Below are positions 9,412 to 19,318 of a stretch of DNA of 64,000 nucleotides, piece by piece; within the stretch, counting starts at the first letter, position 1; every line of letters starts with the position of its first letter. The translations under genes and the position numbers were made by a program. Below the pieces are notes generated by a model, which ran no database searches, was not told the origin of the DNA, and was given only the letters and a program-made list of their open reading frames with translations. The stretch is from Bacteroidales bacterium (GTDB taxonomy: Bacteria; Bacteroidota; Bacteroidia; Bacteroidales; UBA932): positions 19,101 to 83,100 of the forward strand of contig JAFRZX010000042.1 in assembly GCA_017442315.1 (NCBI GenBank), read 5' to 3'.

Positions 9412-10440
9412 ATGGCTAATGATTTCGACCCGCACAATATCAACGATGGCAAAGATAAGGATTTGGATGGAATAATACGTCCTCAGGACCTTCAGGACTT
9501 TACCGGACAGGATAAGATTGTATCTAATCTTAAGATTTTTGTTGCCGCAGCTAAAATGAGAGGTGAATCTCTTGATCATGTCCTCTTTCATGGGCCTCCT
9601 GGTCTGGGAAAGACTACTCTTGCACATATAATAGCCAACGAATTAGGTGTGGGAATGAAGGTTACATCCGGTCCTATACTCGATAAGCCTGGCGATCTTG
9701 CCGGTCTTCTTACATCTTTGGAGGAAGGTGATGTATTGTTTATTGATGAGATCCATAGGTTGTCCCCTGTCGTAGAGGAATACCTGTATTCGGCCATGGA
9801 GGATTTTGTAATAGATATAATGATCGATAAGGGACCAGGTGCTCGTTCGGTAAGAATATCTCTTAATCCTTTTACACTTGTAGGTGCAACTACCAGAAGC
9901 GGACTCCTTACCTCTCCCCTACGTGCCAGGTTTGGAATCACATGCGCAATGGAATATTACGATACCTTGACTCTTGTAAACATAGTAAAGAGAAGCGCAT
10001 TCATTTTAAAGGTATCAATAGATCAGGATGCTGCATATGAAATAGCATTGCGCAGCCGCGGTACACCTCGTATCGCCAATTCTCTGCTTCGTCGTGTCCG
10101 TGATTTTGCACAGGTTATGGGAAGCGGGAACATAGATCTTTCAATAGCACGTTACGCTCTGGATGCATTGAATATAGATAAGAGAGGATTGGATTCCATT
10201 GACAATAAGATTCTCAGGACCATAATAACAAAGTTCAAGGGAGGGCCTGTGGGGGCCAATACCATTGCTACTGCCGTTGGAGAAGACCAGGGGACGTTGG
10301 AGGAAGTTTATGAACCGTTTCTCATAAAGGAAGGATTTATTATGAGGACTCCTAGGGGTAGGGAAGCCACAGATCTTGCATACAGACATCTAGGATTAGA
10401 GAAAGGAAATGTCGATATGAATGATCCTTCTCTCTTCTGA
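9412..10440 (+). CDS. ruvB: RuvB, Holliday junction branch-migration motor
   Basis: 342 residues, normal family length. Walker [12 protein letters not shown] lies near residue 62, Walker [10 protein letters not shown] near 110, sensor 1 GATTRSGLL and the Arg-finger segment PLRARFG follow, and the C-terminal winged helix contains [16 protein letters not shown]. RuvB is the hexameric AAA+ motor that drives branch migration with RuvA. Here ruvA is encoded 9 kb away on the other strand and ruvC is not in the window. It is the first plus-strand gene after the candidate origin. Confidence 0.97.
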   Translation: MANDFDPHNINDGKDKDLDGIIRPQDLQDFTGQDKIVSNLKIFVAAAKMRGESLDHVLFHGPPGLGKTTLAHIIANELGVGMKVTSGPILDKPGDLAGLLTSLEEGDVLFIDEIHRLSPVVEEYLYSAMEDFVIDIMIDKGPGARSVRISLNPFTLVGATTRSGLLTSPLRARFGITCAMEYYDTLTLVNIVKRSAFILKVSIDQDAAYEIALRSRGTPRIANSLLRRVRDFAQVMGSGNIDLSIARYALDALNIDKRGLDSIDNKILRTIITKFKGGPVGANTIATAVGEDQGTLEEVYEPFLIKEGFIMRTPRGREATDLAYRHLGLEKGNVDMNDPSLF

Positions 10441-10458
10441 TATTATTGTATTAAGCCT

Positions 10459-10480
10459 TAGAAGCTGTTTGAAATTTACT
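10459..10480 (+). repeat. Dispersed AGAAGCTGTTTgAAATTTA motif, copy A
   Basis: This intergenic motif lies about 40 bases upstream of the C45 hydrolase gene. Related copies are at 26149-26168 (perfect palindrome), 44574-44597 (before floA) and 49913-49940 (minus strand, before the hydroxyacid dehydrogenase). All share CTGTTT followed by an A/T-rich centre; copy A has lost the second arm. Confidence 0.45.
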
Positions 10481-10515
10481 CAAGGATTCTTTTATAAAAA
10501 ATAGCAACTTCTAGA

Positions 10516-11769
10516 ATGAGAAGGTGTCTGATACTGATTCTTATTTCAGGAATGATTTTTCCTGAAATTTCTTATGCCTGTACATCTGCAATAATTCCCG
10601 GATGGGCTACGTCCGATGGCAGACCTTTGCTTTGGAAGCATCGTGATACAGGTAATTTGGATAATCGCCTGGAGCATTTCAAAGGAGAAAAATATAATTT
10701 TATAGGACTTGTCAATTCTTTGCAAGGCAGCAGGGGAAACGAAGTATGGATAGGTTGTAACACTGCTGGTTTTTCCATAATGAATACAGCATCCTATTGT
10801 CTTAAGAACGATTCTGTTCCGGATGAATATATGGATATGGAAGGGGTGCTGATGTACCGTGCTTTGGAAATATGTGCGTCTTTAAGCGATTTTGAACACT
10901 ATCTTGATACATTGTCACGCCCTATGGGTGTAGAGGCGAATTTCGGGTGCATAGATGCATTTGGAGGGGCTGCATATTATGAAACATGGAATGACGGATA
11001 TGTAAAAAGGAATGTTGATGAATTTCCTGAAGGATATTGTGTTGTAACAAATTTTTCGATTCATGGACGTAAGGATGACTGGAAAGGTTATGAACGATTT
11101 GTTACAGCTTCAGATATAATTGAAAGACAGGTAAAAATAGAGAACCGTTTTACCGATTTGTCACCATTGGTTATAATGGACTCTCTTTCCAGATCTTATG
11201 AACATAAAATATTAGGGATAAATCTTGCAGATAAATCAGATTCTTTCTTGTCAGGTACATCAGGTATAGCTGTGGACCAGGATTTCATACCAAGGAGAAG
11301 TACTTCAGCCTCTGTTGTCATACATGGAGTAAGGAAAGGGGAGTCTGCAGATAAGACAGTTATATGGACGGCTTTAGGGTATCCTTCATGCGCAGTAATG
11401 ATTCCTGTCCCTTTATCTGCTGAAGATACTATCCCAGAATGTATGAAGAAATCAGTCGGATCGGTTAATTGTCAGGCATGTGATCTGTCTCTTTATATAA
11501 AGGATTCGTATATATTCAATCTGCATCGCATGAGTAATGGATATTCTTATATGAATATGCGCCATATACTTAAAGGTGAGATGGGACGTCCTTCTCTTCT
11601 TGAATGTTCCAGAAAGGCGGAAAGAAATATATCAGATCAGTTTTCTGTTTTGTATGACAGGTATATAAGCGGCAATATAGGATATGATGATTATATTGAA
11701 GGGTATAAGCTTATATCGAAAGATTTTATGAGAATAATAGAAAATTCATTCGTTACCTATCAAAAGTAA
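10516..11769 (+). CDS. Secreted C45-type Ntn hydrolase (acyl-CoA:6-APA acyltransferase-like)
   Basis: 417 residues. The signal peptide ends SYA and the next residue, Cys22 (ACTSAIIPGWATSDGRP), would become the N-terminal nucleophile after cleavage, as in N-terminal-nucleophile hydrolases. Following motifs LLWKHRDTGN and GLNxxGFS-like GCNTAGFSIMNTAS match the peptidase C45 / linear amide C-N hydrolase family annotated in Bacteroidales as C45 autoproteolytic acyltransferase/hydrolase. The substrate is unknown; relatives act on acylated amines, penicillins or bile-salt-like amides. It sits between ruvB and frdA, the place where a cytochrome b subunit gene would be expected. A paralogous strategy (C69, exposed Cys) is seen at 58700-60478. 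Confidence 0.8.
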   Translation: MRRCLILILISGMIFPEISYACTSAIIPGWATSDGRPLLWKHRDTGNLDNRLEHFKGEKYNFIGLVNSLQGSRGNEVWIGCNTAGFSIMNTASYCLKNDSVPDEYMDMEGVLMYRALEICASLSDFEHYLDTLSRPMGVEANFGCIDAFGGAAYYETWNDGYVKRNVDEFPEGYCVVTNFSIHGRKDDWKGYERFVTASDIIERQVKIENRFTDLSPLVIMDSLSRSYEHKILGINLADKSDSFLSGTSGIAVDQDFIPRRSTSASVVIHGVRKGESADKTVIWTALGYPSCAVMIPVPLSAEDTIPECMKKSVGSVNCQACDLSLYIKDSYIFNLHRMSNGYSYMNMRHILKGEMGRPSLLECSRKAERNISDQFSVLYDRYISGNIGYDDYIEGYKLISKDFMRIIENSFVTYQK

Positions 11770-11849
11770 TAGGTAAATAAAAAATCTTAGTTGTTAAATC
11801 ATCTTATTTTGTGTAAACTTGTGCCGAAATTTCACTAACACACTATAAA

Positions 11850-13796
11850 ATGGCCGAAAAACTTATTTCTAAGATTCCTGAGGGTCCTTTGGCCGATAAA
11901 TGGACAAAGCATAAATCTCAGATCCGTGTTGTCAGTCCTGGCAACAAAAGAAAACTAGAAGTCATTGTTGTGGGAACCGGTCTCGGTGGAGCATCTGCAG
12001 CTGCTTCACTTGGAGAACTTGGCTACAATGTAAAGGTGTTCTGTATCAGCGATTCACCTCGTCGTGCTCACTCTATTGCGGCACAGGGTGGTATAAATGC
12101 AGCAAAGAACTACCAGAACGACAACGACTCTATCTATCGTCTCTTCTATGATACTATCAAGGGAGGAGACTATCGTGCGCGTGAGGCTAACGTATATCGT
12201 CTTGCCGAGGTCAGCAACAACATCATTGACCAGTGCGTTGCACAGGGTGTTCCTTTTGCAAGGGAATACGGCGGACTTCTCGCCAACCGTTCTTTTGGAG
12301 GTGCGCAGGTCAGCCGTACCTTCTATGCCCGAGGTCAAACCGGACAGCAGCTTCTTCTAGGTGCATATGCTGCCCTTAACCGTCAGATTGCAGCAGGTAC
12401 AGTAAAGAGTTATCCACGTTATGAAATGCTCGATGTTGTCCTCATCAACGGTGAGGCAAAGGGTATCATCGCAAGAAATCTCGTTACAGGTAAGATCGAA
12501 AGATTCGGAGCACATGCTGTGGTTATCGCTACAGGTGGTTATGGAAATACTTACTTCCTTTCTACCAATGCAATGAATTCTAACGGTTCAGCTGCATGGC
12601 AGTGCTATAAGAAGGGAGCTTTCTTTGCAAACCCTTGCTTCGCTCAGATCCACCCTACATGTATTCCTGTACACGGTGACCAGCAGTCAAAGCTTACCCT
12701 CATGTCGGAGTCTCTCCGTAATGACGGACGTATCTGGGTACCTAAGAAAATGGATGATGTAAAGGCTCTTCGTGCAGGCACAAAGAAACCTTCTGATATA
12801 GCTGAAGAGGATAGAGACTACTATCTTGAGCGCAGATATCCAGCATTCGGTAACCTTGTTCCACGTGATGTGGCTTCCCGCGCTGCTAAGGAGCGTTGTG
12901 ATGCCGGTTATGGTGTAAACAATACAGGTCTTGCTGTATTCCTTGATTTCAAGACAGCTATCGAGCGTCTTGGAAAGGATGTTATTGCTGCAAGATATGG
13001 AAACCTCTTCCAGATGTATGAGAAGATCACTGATGTGAATCCATATGAGGAACCTATGATGATATATCCTGCAATCCACTATACAATGGGTGGTATATGG
13101 GTAGATTATAACCTCCAGACAACTGTTCCAGGTCTGTATGCTATTGGTGAGGCTAACTTCTCTGACCATGGCGGAAACCGTCTTGGTGCATCAGCTCTCA
13201 TGCAGGGTCTTGCTGACGGATATTTTATTCTTCCATACACTATCGGAGACTACCTTGCAGGTAAATTCAAAGAGCCTAAGACTGATATCAACGCACCTGA
13301 ATTTGCTGAGGCTGAAAAGGCTGTAGCAGACAAGATAGCAAAACTTTTTGCAGTCAAAGGTAAGAGATCTGTCGATTCATATCATAAGGAACTTGGCCAC
13401 ATAATGTGGGAGTATGTTGGTATGGCACGTAATGAGGCAGGTCTGAAAAAAGCTATAGAACTCATCAAGGAGCTTAAAAAGGATTTCTGGAAAAATGTTT
13501 ATGTAGCCGGTGAAAACGGTGAGTTCAACCAGGAACTTGAAAAGGCTCTCCGCCTAGTTGATTTCTTTGAAATCGGTGAGCTTATGGCACGTGACGCTCT
13601 GAACAGAAACGAGTCTTGCGGAGGTCATTTCCGTGAAGAAATGCAGACAGAAGAGGGTGAGACAAAACGTGATGATGAGAATTACATGTATGTAGCTGCA
13701 TGGGAGTATAAGGGTGAGGATGTTGAGCCTGAACTCCATAAGGAGCCTCTTGTATATGAGAACATAAAGATAGCTACCAGAAACTATAAAGACTAA
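11850..13796 (+). CDS. frdA: Fumarate reductase/succinate dehydrogenase flavoprotein subunit
   Basis: 648 residues. The FAD-binding Rossmann motif is [17 protein letters not shown] (around residue 32), the covalent FAD-histidine motif is [17 protein letters not shown], and the FAD-binding C-terminal signature [17 protein letters not shown] is present. In Bacteroidales this enzyme mainly reduces fumarate with menaquinol in the inner membrane and also serves as succinate dehydrogenase. frdB follows after 5 bases. The membrane cytochrome b subunit (frdC/sdhC), normally directly upstream of frdA in this phylum, is missing: only 80 bases separate frdA from the C45 hydrolase gene. Fumarate reductase versus dehydrogenase cannot be decided from sequence. 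Confidence 0.95.
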   Translation: MAEKLISKIPEGPLADKWTKHKSQIRVVSPGNKRKLEVIVVGTGLGGASAAASLGELGYNVKVFCISDSPRRAHSIAAQGGINAAKNYQNDNDSIYRLFYDTIKGGDYRAREANVYRLAEVSNNIIDQCVAQGVPFAREYGGLLANRSFGGAQVSRTFYARGQTGQQLLLGAYAALNRQIAAGTVKSYPRYEMLDVVLINGEAKGIIARNLVTGKIERFGAHAVVIATGGYGNTYFLSTNAMNSNGSAAWQCYKKGAFFANPCFAQIHPTCIPVHGDQQSKLTLMSESLRNDGRIWVPKKMDDVKALRAGTKKPSDIAEEDRDYYLERRYPAFGNLVPRDVASRAAKERCDAGYGVNNTGLAVFLDFKTAIERLGKDVIAARYGNLFQMYEKITDVNPYEEPMMIYPAIHYTMGGIWVDYNLQTTVPGLYAIGEANFSDHGGNRLGASALMQGLADGYFILPYTIGDYLAGKFKEPKTDINAPEFAEAEKAVADKIAKLFAVKGKRSVDSYHKELGHIMWEYVGMARNEAGLKKAIELIKELKKDFWKNVYVAGENGEFNQELEKALRLVDFFEIGELMARDALNRNESCGGHFREEMQTEEGETKRDDENYMYVAAWEYKGEDVEPELHKEPLVYENIKIATRNYKD

Positions 13797-13801
13797 TTGA
13801 C

Positions 13802-14581
13802 ATGGATTTGACATTGAAAGTATGGCGTCAGAAAAACGCCAAGGCAAAAGGACATTTTGAGACCTATAAGGTTAAGAATATATCCGCTGACAGTTCTTTC
13901 CTGGAGATGCTCGATATCCTCAATGAGCAGCTTATTGCTGAGGGTGCTGATCCGGTAGCTGTAGAAAAAGGATGCCAGAGCAGTGGTCCTGTATCCTTTG
14001 ACCATGACTGCCGTGAGGGTATATGCGGCGCATGTTCACTTTATATCAACGGACGTGCACACGGACCTGATGATGAAGTTACGACATGCCAGCTCCATAT
14101 GCGTAAATTCAAGGATGGTGATACAATCACAATTGAACCTTGGAGAAGTGCCGGTTTCCCTGTAATCAAGGATCTCGTTGTTGACCGTCAGGCTTATGAC
14201 AAGATTCTTCAGGCAGGTGGATATGTGTCTGTAAGGACAGGTGGAGTTCCGGATGGAAATGCTATTCCTATTCCTTATGAGCAGGCTGAAGAGAGCATGG
14301 ATGGTGCAGCTTGTATAGGTTGCGGTGCATGTGCTGCTACATGTAAGAATGGCTCCGCAATGCTTTTCGTTGCTGCCCGCGTAAGTTCGCTTGCACTTCT
14401 TCCTCAGGGTAAGGTGGAAGGAGCCAAACGTGCTAAGGCAATGGTTGCAAAGATGGATGAGCTCGGATTCGGTGCTTGTACCAATACCAAAGCTTGTGAG
14501 ATGGAGTGCCCTAAGCATATTACCGTTTCTCACATTGCGCGTCTCAACCGCGAATTCCTATGTGCTAAACTTCAGGACTAA
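13802..14581 (+). CDS. frdB: Fumarate reductase/succinate dehydrogenase iron-sulfur subunit
   Basis: 259 residues. The N-terminal 2Fe-2S ferredoxin domain carries [19 protein letters not shown], and the C-terminal helical domain carries the 4Fe-4S/3Fe-4S cysteines [16 protein letters not shown] and [11 protein letters not shown]. It passes electrons between the flavin of FrdA and the quinone-reactive membrane subunit. It is co-transcribed with frdA and followed by a strong terminator. No membrane-anchor gene follows either, so the complex as encoded here lacks its quinone-binding part. Confidence 0.95.
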   Translation: MDLTLKVWRQKNAKAKGHFETYKVKNISADSSFLEMLDILNEQLIAEGADPVAVEKGCQSSGPVSFDHDCREGICGACSLYINGRAHGPDDEVTTCQLHMRKFKDGDTITIEPWRSAGFPVIKDLVVDRQAYDKILQAGGYVSVRTGGVPDGNAIPIPYEQAEESMDGAACIGCGACAATCKNGSAMLFVAARVSSLALLPQGKVEGAKRAKAMVAKMDELGFGACTNTKACEMECPKHITVSHIARLNREFLCAKLQD

Positions 14582-14633
14582 AATTTTCTGAATTATATAT
14601 TTAGAATTTGACCTGAAGTCATATTTATAAAGA

Positions 14634-14676
14634 ACGAATCCCCGTTAGAATTATTCTAATGAGGATTCGTTTTTTA
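14634..14676 (+). terminator. Rho-independent terminator after frdB
   Basis: Arms ACGAATCC (14634-14641) and GGATTCGT (14663-14670), with an inner pairing of TTAGAA with TTCTAA, followed by a run of T. It separates frdB from the convergent hflX. Confidence 0.85.
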
Positions 14677-14705
14677 TATGAGGATACTTTTTTATGAATG
14701 TTCTT

Positions 14706-15896
14706 TTACCAGAGGAAATTATCAAAAGGATAACGTCCTGCATGGATTTCCGCTACCATTTTGTACAGGTCTCCTCGGAGTTTCTCAATCCCGATCTTAT
14801 TCTTTGCTGAAATAAATATGCAAGGTGTGTTTTCCTTTGCAATCCAGCTGTTCTTGAATTCATCCAGAGTATAGTTTTCCTGCTTTTTAGGCTCTAATGA
14901 GAATTCATCGTACTCTTCATATCTATATGCATCAATCTTGTTGAATACGACAAAAATAGGCTTGTCTATTGCCTTTATATCCTTGAGAGTTTCTTCTACT
15001 ACTCGGATATGATCTTCAAAATTAGGATGTGATATATCCACTACATGCATCAGTATATCTGCTTCGCGTACCTCGTCCAGTGTACTTTTGAATGCTTCAA
15101 CGAGCTGATGGGGGAGTTTGCGGATAAATCCTACCGTATCGCTGAGCAGAAACGGAACATTTTCTATTACAACCTTGCGTACAGTTGTGTCAAGGGTAGC
15201 GAACAGTTTATTCTCTGCAAAAACGTCGCTTTTAGCCAGTAAATTCATCAATGTACTCTTACCTACATTAGTATATCCTACAAGTGAAATACGGACCAGA
15301 GAACCCCTGTTTCCGCGTTGGGAGGCCATCTGCTTATCTACCTTTTTAAGCTGCTCCTTCAATTTTGAAATCTTATCCTGTATTATCCGTCGGTCTGTTT
15401 CAATCTGGGTTTCTCCAGGTCCTCTCATACCGATTCCTCCCTTCTGTCTTTCAAGATGTGTCCACATTCTTGTTAATCTTGGCAGAAGATACTGGTATTG
15501 AGCTAGTTCCACTTGCATTTTAGCATACGATGTCTTAGCTCTTTGTGCAAAAATATCGAGTATCAGATTGGTTCTGTCAAGGATTCTTATATTTAGTTCC
15601 TTTTCTATGTTTCGCAGCTGGGTAGGGGAGAGTTCATCATCAAATATGACGACTTCTATTTCATTTTCCTGAATATATTCTTTGATTTCCTGAAGTTTTC
15701 CGCTTCTTATATATGTCCTTGAATCAGGTCTGTCTACTTTCTGAATAAATTTCTTAACCCCTATGGCACCAGCTGTCTCAGCCAGAAACTCCAGTTCATC
15801 CAGATATTCCATTATCTGTCTTTCGTCGTCACCTTGTTTTATTACACCGACAAAGACAGCCTTTTCATTGTGTTGTTCTTCTGTTATTTTAGCCAT
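14706..15896 (-). CDS. hflX: HflX, ribosome-associated GTPase
   Basis: 396 residues. The N-terminal HflX subdomain (SRTYIRSGKLQEIKEYI, VIFDDELSPTQLRNIEKEL) leads into the glycine-rich helical linker GIGMRGPGETQIETDRR, then the G domain with G1 GYTNVGKSTL, G3 DTVGFIRKLPHQLVEAFKST and G4 FNKID. HflX splits stalled or heat-damaged 70S ribosomes and can act as an RNA helicase. It is the usual length for the family and is convergent with frdB. A terminator separates it from the tonB-like gene upstream, so it is likely transcribed alone. Confidence 0.95.
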   Translation of the reverse strand: MAKITEEQHNEKAVFVGVIKQGDDERQIMEYLDELEFLAETAGAIGVKKFIQKVDRPDSRTYIRSGKLQEIKEYIQENEIEVVIFDDELSPTQLRNIEKELNIRILDRTNLILDIFAQRAKTSYAKMQVELAQYQYLLPRLTRMWTHLERQKGGIGMRGPGETQIETDRRIIQDKISKLKEQLKKVDKQMASQRGNRGSLVRISLVGYTNVGKSTLMNLLAKSDVFAENKLFATLDTTVRKVVIENVPFLLSDTVGFIRKLPHQLVEAFKSTLDEVREADILMHVVDISHPNFEDHIRVVEETLKDIKAIDKPIFVVFNKIDAYRYEEYDEFSLEPKKQENYTLDEFKNSWIAKENTPCIFISAKNKIGIEKLRGDLYKMVAEIHAGRYPFDNFLW

Positions 15897-15911
15897 ATGC
15901 CTTTCAATGAA

Positions 15912-15940
15912 TAAGCCCGATCAAATCTTGGTCGGGCTTA
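15912..15940 (-). terminator. Terminator between tonB-like gene and hflX
   Basis: Perfect 9-base arms TAAGCCCGA and TCGGGCTTA with an 11-base loop, placed downstream of the minus-strand tonB-like gene and 16 bases upstream of the hflX start. Confidence 0.8.
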
Positions 15941-15961
15941 ATGTTTTATGTTATTTTCAAG

Positions 15962-16651
15962 TTATCTAAGCTGGAATATCACAGGGAATGTATATGTTAC
16001 AGGAACCGAACGGTCTCTCTGTTTTCCCGGTGTCCATTTTGGTGATGAAGATACGACTCTTACAGCCTCTTTATCAAGAGATGGGTCTACTCCACGAAGA
16101 ACCTTCACTTTTGTCAGAGTTCCGTCTTTTTCAATTGTAAACTGAAGTGTAACACGTCCCTGAACACCGTTTTCCTTTGCAATTTCCGGATAAACCAATC
16201 TCTGGTTGACCCATTTTGAGAATGTGTTAGCATCACCACCCTGGAATGAAGGTCTCTTTTCAACCAACTGGAATGGAATAGCTTCCTCTTCTACAACTTC
16301 CTCTTCTACCTCGATATAGTCCATGATTTCTACTCCTAGGCTTGAATCGTCTTCAAGGTTCATGAACATATCATCCTCCAATTCTATTTCATCATCAACA
16401 ATATCAATCTGGTCTGAAAGAACAGGAATCTTAGGAGCTGCAGGTGGAGGTGGGGGAGTCTCCTGAGTAATAGGAATTATTTCTTCTTCCAGTACAATCT
16501 CATTGGTATCATCAAGCATAGATACCTTAGTCTCCTTACTTGTCCATTCAAATGCAACATAAGTAATTGCCAGTGATATAATGAGACCAATCTCCACAAA
16601 GAGGAGTTTCTTGCTCTCAAGGTTGGCTTTTTCTGACTTTTTAATTTCCAT
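15962..16651 (-). CDS. tonB: TonB-family energy transducer
   Basis: 229 residues. There is one N-terminal membrane helix (about residues 15-35, LLFVEIGLIISLAITYVAFEW), then an acidic and Pro-rich periplasmic spacer (TQETPPPPPAAPKIP), and a TonB C-terminal domain from about residue 150 (FSKWVNQRLVYPEIAKENG, GRVTLQFTIEKDGTL, SSPKWTPGKQ). TonB proteins pass proton-motive energy from ExbB/ExbD to outer-membrane TonB-dependent transporters. No exbB or exbD is adjacent. The YPEIA..NGVQG sequence is characteristic of the Bacteroidota branch, which has many paralogues, so the partner receptor is unknown. Confidence 0.9.
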   Translation of the reverse strand: MEIKKSEKANLESKKLLFVEIGLIISLAITYVAFEWTSKETKVSMLDDTNEIVLEEEIIPITQETPPPPPAAPKIPVLSDQIDIVDDEIELEDDMFMNLEDDSSLGVEIMDYIEVEEEVVEEEAIPFQLVEKRPSFQGGDANTFSKWVNQRLVYPEIAKENGVQGRVTLQFTIEKDGTLTKVKVLRGVDPSLDKEAVRVVSSSPKWTPGKQRDRSVPVTYTFPVIFQLR

Positions 16652-16734
16652 ATTGATTGTTATTTTTTATATTCTCATTTTGCCCGGTAAAGTTAGAAAC
16701 TTTATTTTTTATTTCAAACTTTTTATACATTTTG

Positions 16735-16742
16735 TAGCTTTG
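16735..16742 (+). promoter_or_regulatory. -7 element of the ybeY-mnmG operon
   Basis: TAGCTTTG matches TAnnTTTG and lies 15 bases before the ATG at 16758. This supports the short ybeY start rather than the longer open frame that begins at 16581 upstream of the promoter. Confidence 0.6.
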
Positions 16743-16757
16743 CAGAAAATTTTAAGC

Positions 16758-17177
16758 ATGATTTCTTATTTTTTTGAAGATACCGACTTCGTTTTTAAAG
16801 GAAAGTCACGTAATAATTCATGGCTCCGTCTTGTAGCGGAAAGTGAAATTCGTAGAATAGGTAATATTTCACTGATCTTCTGTTCAGATAATTATATACT
16901 GGATGTGAACCAGCGCTTTCTTCAGCATGATTATTTTACCGATATAATTACTTTCGATTATTGTGAAGGTGACAGACTTTCCGGAGATCTGTTTATCAGT
17001 GTTGATAGCGTACGAGAAAATTCAATAGAATATGGTACGGATTTCAATGATGAACTTAACAGGGTCATAGTACATGGTCTGCTTCATCTGATCGGATATG
17101 ATGACCATTGTGATGAAGATGTTTCCATCATGCGTTCCAAAGAAAATTATTATTTATCATTAAGGGAACTAGTCTGA
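16758..17177 (+). CDS. ybeY: YbeY, endoribonuclease/rRNA maturation factor
   Basis: 139 residues from the ATG at 16758 ([11 protein letters not shown]); the longer frame upstream reads through the opposite-strand tonB start and the promoter and is rejected. The zinc-binding motif [12 protein letters not shown] lies near residues 101-112, with LNQRFL-like [16 protein letters not shown] before it. YbeY is a metal-dependent RNase involved in 16S rRNA 3' processing and late 70S quality control. Its stop is followed by the mnmG ATG after one base, so the two are an operon. Confidence 0.93.
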   Translation: MISYFFEDTDFVFKGKSRNNSWLRLVAESEIRRIGNISLIFCSDNYILDVNQRFLQHDYFTDIITFDYCEGDRLSGDLFISVDSVRENSIEYGTDFNDELNRVIVHGLLHLIGYDDHCDEDVSIMRSKENYYLSLRELV

Positions 17178-17178
17178 T

Positions 17179-19284
17179 ATGCGGAAGAATTACGATGTTA
17201 TAGTTGTAGGAGGTGGACATGCCGGATGTGAGGCAGCGATGGCAGCTGCGCGGATGGGTTCTTCGGTTCTACTCATTACAATGGATATGAACAAGTACGC
17301 CCAGATGTCTTGTAATCCAGCAATTGGTGGAATAGCTAAAGGTCAGATAGTCAGAGAAATAGATGCTTTAGGAGGGTATACTGGCATTATCACTGATGCC
17401 TCTACTTTACAGTTCAGAATGCTTAACAGGTCAAAAGGACCGGCTATGTGGAGTCCACGCGCGCAGTGTGATAAAATACAATTTTCTTTGTACTGGAGAA
17501 AATTACTTGAAAGTGCTTGTAAATTAGACCTTTACCAGGATTCTGTTGTGTCTTTTCTGTTTTCAGGATCGCGTATTTCGGGAGTATGTACTACTACTGG
17601 AGCAATATTCAATTCTCAGACACTTATTCTGACAGCCGGAACTTTCCTTGATGGCAGACTTTTCATTGGACGTAATATGTTTGAAGGTGGAAGGATAGGA
17701 GAACTTCCGTCTCATGGTCTGACAGAACAGTTGGTCAGCATGGGGATAAAGACAGCCAGGATGAAAACCGGTACACCTCCTCGAATTGATATATCTTCTG
17801 TCGATACATCTCGTATGGTGCATCAGTATGGTGATGAACATCCAGAGAAGTTTTCATATCTTCCATTTCTTTCTACAGCTCAGAACGGAACACCTCAGAT
17901 GCCGTGTTACGTAGTTCACACAAATTCTGAGGTTCACGATATTTTAAAGAGTGGATTTTCTGAATCTCCTTTATTCTCCGGCAAGATTACAGGGATAGGT
18001 CCGAGATATTGTCCGAGCATTGAGGATAAGTTGCGTACTTTTGCCGATAAGAATGAGCATCAGCTTTTCCTTGAGCCTGAAGGTAGAGGTACTAATGAAT
18101 ATTATCTCCAGGGTTTTTCTTCATCCCTTCCTATAGAGGTGCAGATGGATGCTCTCCATCATATCAAGGGTTTGGAAAATGTAAAGGTTTACAGACCGGC
18201 TTATGCTGTTGAATATGATTATTTTGATCCTACTCAGCTCAAGCCTACTTTAGAACTTAAAGATATCGATAATTTGTTTTTCGCTGGACAGATCAATGGT
18301 ACTACCGGTTATGAAGAAGCTGCTGCACAAGGTCTTATAGCAGGTATTAATGCTCATTTGAAAGTCCATGAGAAGGATCCTTTCATTCTAAAAAGAGATC
18401 AGGGTTATATAGGAGTCCTTATTGATGATCTTATTACCAAAGGTGTTGATGAGCCTTACCGGATGTTTACTTCTAGGGCTGAGTATCGTATTCTTCTTCG
18501 TCAGGATAATGCCGATCTTCGTCTTACACCATTATCATATGATATAGGTCTTGCTGATTCATACAGGTATGATTATACAATGAGAAAATATGATTCAGTA
18601 GGACGTTTTAATACTTTCTTTGAGGAAGCATCCCTTAAGCCAGAATCGGTAAACGGTTACTTGTCTTCTGTATCTTCCGCTGAAGTTAGTTCGAGAAAAA
18701 GAATTGCCGATCTTATATCTCGTCCACAGACAGAAATTATTGATTTATTTAATTTGGTTCCATGTGGAACATTTTTAAAACATAATATTAATTGCAATAG
18801 TGAGTTTGCATCTCCTTTAAAAGATTTATTATCTGAATCTTATAAATATTCTGATATTCTGGATTATATGCCTTATAGTGAAATAGATAAGTGTTTTACT
18901 GATACATATCCCGCTGATATTTCATATAAAGATGCAGCATATGTTCTTCAGTTTAATACGGAATATCCTTTAAGCAGATTAGATAAGGGCTTTATGGATG
19001 ATTCTATTAATGAAAATTATAAGCGCGATATATTAAGTTCTTCTGAGATATCAATAAAGTATAAAGGATATATTCAGCGTGAGCAGCAGATGGCTGACAA
19101 GATAATGAGACTTGAAAATCTTGTCATTCCTGATGATTTTGATTTTGACAGGGTAGAGAGTCTTTCTATAGAATGTCGTCAAAAGCTTAAGAAATATTCA
19201 CCTCGAACAATTGCTCAAGCCTCCAGAATTTCAGGAATATCCCCATCTGATATATCGGTTTTGCTTGTGTATTTTGGCCGATAA
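17179..19284 (+). CDS. mnmG: MnmG, tRNA uridine-5-carboxymethylaminomethyl synthesis enzyme
   Basis: 701 residues; the family norm is about 620-630. The FAD-binding start [14 protein letters not shown], the [23 protein letters not shown] signature (residues about 47-70) and [16 protein letters not shown] are intact. With MnmE it modifies U34 of tRNAs reading NNA/NNG codons. The extra length lies between about residues 515 and 620, where LISRPQTEI is separated from the conserved ISIKYKGYI by roughly 70 additional residues rich in Ser, Tyr and Asp. The insert is in frame and has no stop. A parS-like palindrome lies within the coding sequence at 18756-18771, and the gene ends at a 34-base palindrome. 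Confidence 0.95.
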   Translation: MRKNYDVIVVGGGHAGCEAAMAAARMGSSVLLITMDMNKYAQMSCNPAIGGIAKGQIVREIDALGGYTGIITDASTLQFRMLNRSKGPAMWSPRAQCDKIQFSLYWRKLLESACKLDLYQDSVVSFLFSGSRISGVCTTTGAIFNSQTLILTAGTFLDGRLFIGRNMFEGGRIGELPSHGLTEQLVSMGIKTARMKTGTPPRIDISSVDTSRMVHQYGDEHPEKFSYLPFLSTAQNGTPQMPCYVVHTNSEVHDILKSGFSESPLFSGKITGIGPRYCPSIEDKLRTFADKNEHQLFLEPEGRGTNEYYLQGFSSSLPIEVQMDALHHIKGLENVKVYRPAYAVEYDYFDPTQLKPTLELKDIDNLFFAGQINGTTGYEEAAAQGLIAGINAHLKVHEKDPFILKRDQGYIGVLIDDLITKGVDEPYRMFTSRAEYRILLRQDNADLRLTPLSYDIGLADSYRYDYTMRKYDSVGRFNTFFEEASLKPESVNGYLSSVSSAEVSSRKRIADLISRPQTEIIDLFNLVPCGTFLKHNINCNSEFASPLKDLLSESYKYSDILDYMPYSEIDKCFTDTYPADISYKDAAYVLQFNTEYPLSRLDKGFMDDSINENYKRDILSSSEISIKYKGYIQREQQMADKIMRLENLVIPDDFDFDRVESLSIECRQKLKKYSPRTIAQASRISGISPSDISVLLVYFGR
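18756..18771. promoter_or_regulatory. parS-like palindrome 1 (inside mnmG)
   Basis: The core GTTCCATGTGGAAC (18757-18770) differs by one base from GTTCCACGTGGAAC, the symmetrical form of the bacterial parS core GTTnCACGTGnAAC. It is within the codons for Val-Pro-Cys-Gly-Thr, in the extra segment of MnmG. It is the first of three such sites within 2.3 kb. The mismatch lies in the central hexamer, which weakens it as a ParB site. Confidence 0.45.
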
Positions 19285-19318
19285 TATAAAAAGAGTTCCA
19301 CGTGGAACTCTTTTTATA
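19285..19318. terminator. Perfect 34-base palindrome: bidirectional terminator containing a parS-like core (site 2)
   Basis: Every base of 19285-19301 pairs with 19302-19318. The outer A/T tracts give T-runs on both strands after the stem GAGTTCCAC/GTGGAACTC, so it works as a terminator for the convergent mnmG and ruvA genes; it overlaps the ruvA stop codon. The inner GTTCCACGTGGAAC (19295-19308) is an exact match to GTTnCACGTGnAAC, the conserved inner 14 bases of parS. Terminator function is the safest reading; ParB binding is inference. Confidence 0.75.

Noticed and set aside
12850-12865. Partial parS-like TGTTCCACGTGATGTG in frdA
   Set aside because: Only the left half matches (11 of 16); the right half has no symmetry and the codons (Leu-Val-Pro-Arg-Asp) explain it.
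16581-16757. 59-codon N-terminal extension of ybeY
   Set aside because: It reads through the opposite-strand tonB start and lies upstream of the -7 element at 16735; the ATG at 16758 gives the normal length.
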